Of a DNA stretch of 64,000 bases, positions 54,524 to 62,000 are shown in pieces; position 1 is the first letter of the stretch; every line of letters begins with the position of its first letter. The translations under genes were made by a program, and so were the position numbers. Source of the DNA: Rhodoferax sp. TS-BS-61-7 (GTDB taxonomy: Bacteria > Pseudomonadota > Gammaproteobacteria > Burkholderiales > Burkholderiaceae_C); contig NZ_PTQY01000002.1 in assembly GCF_002943465.1 (NCBI RefSeq), forward strand, positions 248,001-312,000, written 5' to 3'. The notes below the pieces were generated by a model. That model made no database searches. It was not told the DNA's origin and saw only the letters and a program-made list of their open reading frames with translations.

Positions 54524-54771
54524 AGGTCACCGTGTGTTACTTCGCCTCGGTGCGCGAGGCTATGGGCACTGGCACGGAGGTGCTGGACACCCAAGCCCCC
54601 ACGCTGGCCGCGCTGCGCGCCGAGCTGGTGGCGCGCGGCGGTGCCGGGGCCGACGCCCTGGCCCCAGGCCGCGCGGTGCGCATGGCGCTGGACCAGGTGA
54701 TGCGCCCCGAGTCCGCGGTGCTCACCGCGGGCTGCGAAGTCGCCTTTTTTCCGCCCGTTACCGGGGGTTAA
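54520..54771 (+). CDS. moaD: Molybdopterin synthase small subunit MoaD
   Basis: An 83-residue ubiquitin-like sulfur carrier ending in the required Gly-Gly (AFFPPVTGG). It starts MKVTVCYFASVREAMG and overlaps moeA (ATGA). Its last 14 bases overlap the 3' end of the opposite-strand dapA. The large subunit moaE lies 1.1 kb downstream, beyond dapA. Confidence 0.94.
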   Translation: MKVTVCYFASVREAMGTGTEVLDTQAPTLAALRAELVARGGAGADALAPGRAVRMALDQVMRPESAVLTAGCEVAFFPPVTGG

Positions 54772-55642
54772 CCTCCAGCGAGGCACTGAGCGCCACCAGC
54801 CGCTCAGTGAGCGCGTGGGAGGCTGCCGACATCGGTGCACGCAAGCTAGCCTGCATCAGCCCCTGCTGCGCTAGCAGCGCCTTCACCGGCGCCGGGTTTG
54901 GCTCCGCAAACAGGGCCTCGATCAAGGGCTGTAGCGGCCGCCATAGTGCCTGCGCCGCCACCAGTTCCCCGCGCACCACCTGCTGCATCAGCGCCACCAG
55001 GCGCGCCGTGTGCACATGGCCACTGGCTGCAATCGCACCTGTGCCGCCCAGCGCCAGCGTGGTGAAGATGTTGGCATCGTCCCCGGCCAGCACCTGCAGC
55101 TGCCCATCGGCAATCAGCGCCTGCGTCTTGGCCGGGTCGCCGCCACAGTCCTTGATGGCTGTGATGTTGGGGTGCTGGGCCAGCGTGCGCAGCGTGGCCA
55201 GCGTAAGCTGAACCCCGGTGCGTGCCGGAATGTCGTAAATCACCACAGGCTGGGCGCTCGCGTCGGCAATCGCCGTGAACCACTGCAGCAGCCCGGCTTG
55301 CGAGGGGCGAATGTAGTGGGGTGCCGGTACCAGCAGACCGGCCAGCTTCTGGGCATTCAAGGTGCGCACCCATGCCAGCGTGTCGCCCAGGTGGTAGCCC
55401 GACAGGCCCATCACCAGCGGCAGACCCGGGGCGGCCTGTGCTACGGTGTCCAGCACGGCCAGTTGCTCGTCTGCACCCAAGGCAGCGGCCTCGCCCGTGG
55501 AGCCGCAGACCACGATGCCGGCAATGCCTTGCGGCGCCAAGTGCTGCACCAGTGTGCGCAGCGCCGGGTGGTCCACCGCATGGTTGTGAAAGGGGGTGAC
55601 CAGTGGAATCCAGAGGCCGGAGAAGGTATCAGTAGTGTGCAC
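54758..55642 (-). CDS. dapA: 4-hydroxy-tetrahydrodipicolinate synthase
   Basis: Condenses pyruvate and aspartate semialdehyde in lysine synthesis. The 294-residue aldolase-fold protein has the Schiff-base Lys164 (TAIKDCGGD), Tyr136 and Arg141 (IYDIPARTG), and the GSTGEA loop, at positions very like E. coli. The GTG at 55642 after AAAGGA is preferred over an upstream TTG (55666). It is inserted between moaD and moaE on the opposite strand, with the tail overlapping moaD. Confidence 0.9.
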   Translation of the reverse strand: MHTTDTFSGLWIPLVTPFHNHAVDHPALRTLVQHLAPQGIAGIVVCGSTGEAAALGADEQLAVLDTVAQAAPGLPLVMGLSGYHLGDTLAWVRTLNAQKLAGLLVPAPHYIRPSQAGLLQWFTAIADASAQPVVIYDIPARTGVQLTLATLRTLAQHPNITAIKDCGGDPAKTQALIADGQLQVLAGDDANIFTTLALGGTGAIAASGHVHTARLVALMQQVVRGELVAAQALWRPLQPLIEALFAEPNPAPVKALLAQQGLMQASLRAPMSAASHALTERLVALSASLEVNPR

Positions 55643-55772
55643 GCGAACATCCTTTGCAGAAAACAAGACCGATGGAAAGAACCATCGTCAGCTGCGCGGC
55701 GGGTTGCGTAAACGGGGGAGGGGTGTTGTTCGCAGTTCCATCGCTCATCTGAGGACGGAACCGCAGCTCCGG

Positions 55773-55871
55773 TCAAATGAGCTTGGGTTTTTTGGATGTG
55801 TTCGCGGCCACCACACGTGCGCCGACCAGGGCCAGCGTGGCCATGGTGAGGAGTGCGGTGAATGCGAACAT
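55773..55871 (-). CDS. Possible 32-residue membrane microprotein
   Basis: ATG 55871 opens a 32-codon frame (MFAFTALLTMATLALVGARV then VAANTSKKPKLI) with one hydrophobic helix and a positive tail, a common microprotein layout. No ribosome site is obvious, so this is a weak call. The remaining ~100 bases between dapA and this frame contain nothing clear. Confidence 0.3.
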   Translation of the reverse strand: MFAFTALLTMATLALVGARVVAANTSKKPKLI

Positions 55872-55905
55872 GGGCACCATGCTAGCACGGTGCCACAATT
55901 CGGCC

Positions 55906-56406
55906 ATGCCCTCTGACGCCATTTCTTCCCCCCGTGTCCGCATTCAGCCACAGCCATTTGATGTGGCGCAGGAGATTGCCGCCCTGCAAGCCGGTGACCC
56001 GCGCGTGGGAGCGGTGTGCACCTTTGTGGGCACGGTACGTGACCGCAACACCCCGAGCGCTGCCGGCTCGGTGCAGACCATGGAGCTGGAGCACTACCCG
56101 GGCATGACCGAGAAGTCCATCGAGGCCATGGTGGACGCGGCCTTTGCGCGTTTTGACATTCTGGGAGCCCGTGTGGTGCACCGTGTGGGGGTGCTGCGGC
56201 CCACCGATGGGGTGGTGCTGGTAGTGGTGACCTCGGCCCACCGTGGCCAGAGCTTTCAGGCCTGCGAGTTTTTGATGGACTACCTCAAGACCCAGGCGCC
56301 GTTTTGGAAGAAGGAGCAGACCGCGGATGGGGCGCATTGGGTGGATGCGCGCGTGAGTGATGACGCTGCCCTGGCCCGCTGGGGCATAGAGGCGCGCAAC
56401 GCCTGA
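55906..56406 (+). CDS. moaE: Molybdopterin synthase catalytic subunit MoaE
   Basis: Transfers sulfur from MoaD to precursor Z. The 166-residue protein includes GAVCTFVGTVRDRN, TMELEHYPGM, the HRGQSFQACEF motif and the catalytic lysines in FWKKEQ. ATG 55906 is chosen; the frame is open upstream. It is separated from moaD by dapA. Confidence 0.95.
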   Translation: MPSDAISSPRVRIQPQPFDVAQEIAALQAGDPRVGAVCTFVGTVRDRNTPSAAGSVQTMELEHYPGMTEKSIEAMVDAAFARFDILGARVVHRVGVLRPTDGVVLVVVTSAHRGQSFQACEFLMDYLKTQAPFWKKEQTADGAHWVDARVSDDAALARWGIEARNA

Positions 56407-56547
56407 GCCCCCTGCGTTAAAAAGCGTAGCACACAGGCCCTGAAAACAGGCGTTTTGGGCCTGATCCCTCTACAATCATTTGCGGGTTGATGCTGCGGGA
56501 AGTTGCCCAGCTCAGTCTTCGCCTTACCTCAATACACAAGGGTAGAA

Positions 56548-58995
56548 ATGGATTTCCGGCGACTCGCACTGCGGCTAGGAGGGGGAGTGGTGGTCACGCT
56601 GTGGAGTGCCTGGGCGTTGGCTGCGCCCTTGCCGGTGGACTACCACTGCGGTCTGCAGTCGGTCCAGCAGACCATCGCCCAGCCCGCAAGCGCTTGGATC
56701 GCGGCACCCGAGGGGAAAGTGCCCGTGGACCCCGAGGGCGGTGCCTGCTGGGTCCGGATTGCCAGCCTGCCAGCCGGCCAGGCGCTGGAAACCCGGCCCT
56801 GGTTGTCCTTTGCCGACCTGAATGTGCAGCGTGTCAACATTGCGCTGTTCGATGCGCAGGGCAAGCCGTTGGGGCAGGCGCTGCGCCTGGGCCAAAGCAG
56901 CGGGGCCCTGGTCACTGGTCTGCGGGCCATTTTCACCCCCGACGCGGCGGCTGTATTTCCGCTCTATGCCCGCTTTGAACCCGCCCTGGGCGCATTGGCC
57001 TACCCAGGCTTGGCGCGCACCCTGTTGGTAGAAGCAGTGGTGCCCGAGGAGAGCCTGCGCGACGAGCACGGCACAGACCTGCTCAACCACAGCGGTGCGG
57101 TCTTCCTGTTCACCACGGCGCTGGTTGCGCTGTTTTTCAGCATCACCCTGCGGGAGGCCAATTACGCCATTTATGCGCTCTATGCGGGAGTGCAGTCGCT
57201 CACCATCTTCACCAAAAGCGGGCTGCCTTTTGTGCTCGACGCGAGCTCTCCGCTCTGGCTGAATGCCTGGATTTTTAACTACCTGGTGGGCGTACTCTCC
57301 GTTTTGTTGAGCGTGCGTTTTGGGCGGTTTGCCAGGCACAGCCCGCGCACCACCAAGGTGGCCTACGGCGTGGCCATGCTGTTTGCCAGCATGATCCCCT
57401 TGCACTACCTCTGGCCCAGCCTGGCCAATGTGCTGATTTACGCACTGGTGCCGCTGCACTTTTTGGTGCTGCTCACGGGCAACTGGCGCGGCTGGCGCGG
57501 GGGAGAGCGTGGCTGCGGAATTCTGCTGCTGGGGCTCACCCCCATTGCGATTTACTGGTCCGCATTTTTGCTCTACAACGTGGTGCTGCGCGAGCCCATG
57601 CCTTCGGCTGTGGCGCTGGGCTCCACGTTTGATTTTGCGCGTACCTTGTTGCTGCCTGTCGCGTTTTGTTACGGCATTGCCGACCGCACCTTGCGCTTGC
57701 AGCGCGAGACCTCGCGCATGGCCCGCTTTGATGCACTCACCGGACTGCTGAACCGTGAGGGCGCGCGCCAGTACGGCCAGTTGCGCATCGACGAAGGGGA
57801 CGTGCCGGCCGCCCTGATGCTCAATGTGGAGCGCTTCCACGCCATCAACGAAACTCTGGGCCCCATCTTGGGCGACCAGATACTCAAAGAAACCGGGCGC
57901 CGCTTGCAGGCCGTATGCCAGGTGCATGCCACGGCCTGTGTGGGGCGCATGCATGCGGACCAGTTCTGTCTGGTGTTCCCTAGTGACATCAGTCTGGCAG
58001 CCATGCGCGAAGAGGTGGACTACGCATTCAACAGCCCTGCGGAGATCGAGGGCCAGGCGGTGGACATCACGCTCGCCGTGGGCGTGGCCCTGCCGCCACC
58101 CGACAAGGCCTCCATGGCCCAGCTGCTGCGCAATGCCGAAATTGCCCTGGATGCGGGCCGTGCGCAGCACCGCAACTGGCTGCAGTACCAGCAGGAAATG
58201 GAAACCAGTCAGCGCGCCGACCTGGACCTGCTCTCCGAGCTCAAGCGCGCGGTGGAGCAGGGCGAGTTGCGTATGTACCTGCAGCCCAAGGTGCGCCTGA
58301 GCGACGGCACCGTGGGCAGCGCCGAAGCCTTGGTACGCTGGGAGCACCCGCGCCGCGGCATGATTCCGCCCGGCGACTTTGTCCCCTTTGCCGAAAAGAC
58401 CGGGCGCATCACCCTCATCACCCGCTGGGTGCTGGAGCAGGCCATGCGCCTGGCTGCCAGCTACCGTGCCCAGGGCCGCCCGCTGCAGATTTCGGTCAAT
58501 CTCTCTACCTTCGACCTGGGCGAGGCAGGCTTTGCGGCGCGCACGGCACTGCTGGCGCAGCAGGTAGGCGTAGACCCTGCTGACATCCGGCTTGAAATTA
58601 CGGAGAGCGGCGCCATGCAGGACCCAGCCTCCGCGCTGGAGGTGATGAACGCCTTGCGCACCAGCGGCTTCAGCCTGTCGATTGACGACTTCGGCACCGG
58701 CTACTCCTCGCTCGCGTATTTGCAAAAAATGCCGGTGGCCGAGCTCAAGATCGACCGTGCCTTTGTGCGCAATGTGCGCCATGGCAGCGACGGTGCGGCC
58801 CTGCTGGAGTCCACCATCGCCATGGGCCACCGCCTGGGGCTCAGCGTGGTGGCCGAGGGCCCCGAAGACGCCGAGGAATGGGCCTTGCTGTGCGCCATTG
58901 GCTGCGATTACGCGCAAGGCTGGTACGCTGCGCGGCCCATGCCGGTGCCGGAATTCGAGCGCTGGTGTGAGACGCAGCTGCCTTTTTTACGATGA
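56548..58995 (+). CDS. 7TM-DISM sensor with degenerate GGDEF and intact EAL domain
   Basis: An 815-residue membrane protein likely to hydrolyse cyclic di-GMP. A signal-peptide-like start precedes a periplasmic DISM extracellular domain (~25-190), then seven membrane segments (~190-390). The GGDEF domain begins DALTGLLNREGA, but its signature reads MHADQF (Asp471) instead of GGDEF, so cyclase activity is unlikely. The EAL domain is well kept: EALVRW (593-595), the N and E residues in SVNLSTFD and LEITESG, and DDFGTGYSSLAYLQ. ATG 56548 follows GGTAGAA. It is followed by the giant fusion gene after 32 bases. Confidence 0.92.
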   Translation: MDFRRLALRLGGGVVVTLWSAWALAAPLPVDYHCGLQSVQQTIAQPASAWIAAPEGKVPVDPEGGACWVRIASLPAGQALETRPWLSFADLNVQRVNIALFDAQGKPLGQALRLGQSSGALVTGLRAIFTPDAAAVFPLYARFEPALGALAYPGLARTLLVEAVVPEESLRDEHGTDLLNHSGAVFLFTTALVALFFSITLREANYAIYALYAGVQSLTIFTKSGLPFVLDASSPLWLNAWIFNYLVGVLSVLLSVRFGRFARHSPRTTKVAYGVAMLFASMIPLHYLWPSLANVLIYALVPLHFLVLLTGNWRGWRGGERGCGILLLGLTPIAIYWSAFLLYNVVLREPMPSAVALGSTFDFARTLLLPVAFCYGIADRTLRLQRETSRMARFDALTGLLNREGARQYGQLRIDEGDVPAALMLNVERFHAINETLGPILGDQILKETGRRLQAVCQVHATACVGRMHADQFCLVFPSDISLAAMREEVDYAFNSPAEIEGQAVDITLAVGVALPPPDKASMAQLLRNAEIALDAGRAQHRNWLQYQQEMETSQRADLDLLSELKRAVEQGELRMYLQPKVRLSDGTVGSAEALVRWEHPRRGMIPPGDFVPFAEKTGRITLITRWVLEQAMRLAASYRAQGRPLQISVNLSTFDLGEAGFAARTALLAQQVGVDPADIRLEITESGAMQDPASALEVMNALRTSGFSLSIDDFGTGYSSLAYLQKMPVAELKIDRAFVRNVRHGSDGAALLESTIAMGHRLGLSVVAEGPEDAEEWALLCAIGCDYAQGWYAARPMPVPEFERWCETQLPFLR

Positions 58996-59027
58996 ACTAA
59001 CGATTAAATTTCCAGGGAGGATTCGCT

Positions 59028-62000
59028 ATGCACTGGCTGTCACACGGTGTGGAGCAACTGATCACCAACACACAAGAAGGCTACGCGCCCGAGGTGCTGG
59101 TGGTGGGTTCGGGTTACGGCGGCTCGGTGGCCGCCTTGCGCTTTGCCGAGCATGGCCAGAGCGTGGCCGTGCTGGAGCGCGGCGCAGAGTACCTGGCCGG
59201 AGAGTTCCCCACTGATTTTGGCCAGTTTGGTGGCTTTGTGCGCGCCGAGGTGGGCGGCAATCTGGAACGTGGGCAGGGCCCCGCGGCCATTGGCTACGAA
59301 GACGCGCTGTTCGACTTTCGCGTGGGCACCCGTGCCAGTGCGCTGGTGGGCAATGGCCTGGGCGGTGGTAGCCTGATCAATGCGGCCGTGGCCTTGCGCC
59401 CCGACCCGCGCGTGTTTCAGCAGGACGCCTGGCCAGCTGCGGTGCGCGAGGCCTCGCTGGATGCCGACTACGCGCTGGCCACACAGGTGCTGGAGATCCA
59501 GTCGCCCCAGGCACAGCGTGCCTCACCGGCCTGCGTGCCGCAGCACACCGCCAAGTACCAGCGCATGCAAGAGATTGGCCAGGCAGCAGCCGACCGTTTT
59601 GGCAGCACCCGTCTGAAGGTCAGTACCGAAGACGTGCCCCTGGCCATCGAGTTTCGGGCCGATGCTCCGCTAGGGCTGGGCCCGCGGGATGCCTGCGTGG
59701 GCTGTGGCGACTGTTGCTCGGGCTGCAACCACAACGCCAAGCTCAGCCTGGATAAAACCTACCTGCCACGCGCTGCCCAAGCGGGTGCGCAGCTGTTCAC
59801 TGGCGTCAGCGTGCTCTATGTGCTGCACAAACCCGACGTGGCCCACCCCGGGCGTGACTGGGTGGTGCACTGCGTGCGCACCACCGAGCGTGGTACCTGG
59901 GAGCAATCTTTCGAGGCGCCCGAAGGCGCGCTCAACGGCGCCTACGAATTTGTGTTGCGCACCGGCCGCGTGGTGCTCAGCGCCGGCACCTTTGGTTCCA
60001 GTGAAATCCTGCTGCGCTCCCGGGAATACGGTCTGCCCGTGGCCCACAGCTGGCTGGGCAAGGGCATCTCTGCCAACGGCGATGACTTGAGCGCGGCCTA
60101 TGACATGGCAGACACGGCCAACGCGCTGGGGGAGGGCAGTGGCACCATGCGCGCCGCCACCGACAAGGTGGGGCCCACCATCAGTGCGGTGATCCGCTTT
60201 CATGACCAGTTAGACCATACCCAGAGCACCGTCACCGAAGACGGTGGCATTCCTGGCATGCTCGCGCCCATTGTGGGTGAGGCCCTGGCCACGCTGGGCG
60301 TGCTGCCCCAACTGGCGCGCTTTGGCTTGCGCCAGACGGGTGGACAAGACCCGCTGGTGGCCGACCCACGGCGCACGGCCCGCAGCCTGGTCATGCTGGG
60401 CATGGGGCACGACAGCTCGGCGGGGCAGGCCCAGTTGGCCAAACGGCAGTCGCGTATTGCCTGGTCCTGGGGCAGTGGCGCGGTGGACCCCGCGCCCGTG
60501 CTGCACCGCAGCCGTGCCGCCAGTGTGGAGGGCGTGGGCGCAGAATTTTTGCCCAACCCGGGCAGCGGTGTGCTCCCCGACAAGATTGCCAGCGTGCTCA
60601 GCGGCCCCAAGGCCGACACCAGTTGGATCACGGTGCACCCCTTGGGCGGCTGCCGTATGGCCGCCTCGCCCGCACAGGGCGTGGTCAACCACCAGGGCCA
60701 GGTCTTCCTGCCCGATGGGAGTGTGCACACCGGCCTGGTGGTGGTGGATGGTTCGGTTATCCCCACGTCGCTGGGTGTGAACCCCTTGCTGACGATCACA
60801 GCGCTTGCAGAACGGGCCTGCCGCCTGCTGTTGCAGGACGAACCGGCCCGCACGCCGCAAGCGCGCACCTTGCCCCCACACCCGCCCGTTGCCCCCATGG
60901 TGAAAGCCGAACCCGATGCACCCCATGGTGCTGTGTTGGCCGAGGTATTGCGCGGCCCCTTGCAGCCCGAGCCTGACGTGGTGTTGCCAGCCTGGTGGCC
61001 TGCCGGGCCAGTTGCACCTGCTGCCGCGCTGTTTCTAGAGATGGACGTGGCCGACTGGACCCGCCTGTGGCAAGACCCCAGCCACACCTTGCAGGCGCTG
61101 CCAGGCACTGCCACGGCGCGCAGCCTGACTGCCTCGCGCCTGGTCGTCGACGCTGTGCAGGGGCCGTCCACCGTACTGCAGGTCACCGGTGGCACCGTGC
61201 AGCTGTTCCGTGCGGCGCCCGAAGGCTTTGTGGCCCGTGCCTGCCGCACGCTGCGGGCCGGGTTGACTTACGGGATCACACGCTGGTACCCCGACAGCCA
61301 GCGCCCCAAGGTCGAAGGAGAAAAGAAACAAAAGATACGCGACATGGTCTGGGATGGTGCCAAGCTGCTCTGGCACGCCAGCGCTGCACGTACCTTTGAC
61401 TACCGGCTCACGCTGAGCGACGGCCAGCGCAACTGGTACCTGCAAGGAGAAAAGCTGATCCAGCCAGCCCTGAGCTGGGGTGAGCTGCGGGCTTGGCTGC
61501 GCAAAAAGTGGCAGCACGGCGGCTGGCCCGCCCCGCAGCGCCGCAGCGTGTGGGACGAGTTGACCCAGCTCGACGTGCAGCTTATGCAGGCCAAGGGAGG
61601 GCGTGTGTTGGCCACCGGTCGCCTGACCATGGACGTGCCCGAGATGGTGCGCCGCATTGCGCCGCAAATGAAGCCGGGCCCCGACACAGTCAACGCGCTG
61701 GCCGCCTTCATCACCTACCCGCTCACCATCCTGCGCTACGTGGTGAGCAGCCGCATGCTCGATTTCCGCCTGCCCGACTACAAGGCCGACCTGCCCGCCA
61801 CCGACCCGGCCACGCTGCCCGACAACGGCGATTTTGAGCTGACGGCCGACCAATACCCGCCTATCTGCCTGGCCGGGGGCGGCAAGGTGCTCCCGCAGGC
61901 GCCGGTATGCCTCACCGTGCCCCTGCGTGCGGGGGCTGATGTGTCTGATCCGAAGACCGAGACCATCCGCATTGGCCTGGTGCGTTATGCCCAGCCGCGG

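Noticed and set aside
56407-56470. Possible degraded copy of the dispersed element after moaE
   Set aside because: GCGTT, 7 bases, GTAGC keeps the 5-7-5 spacing, but the TGCT-TGCGCA core is absent; a short AGGCCC/GGGCCT hairpin explains it equally well.
59691-59744. A separate ferredoxin gene
   Set aside because: The cysteine cluster is inside the continuous GMC reading frame, and this GMC subfamily has similar clusters.
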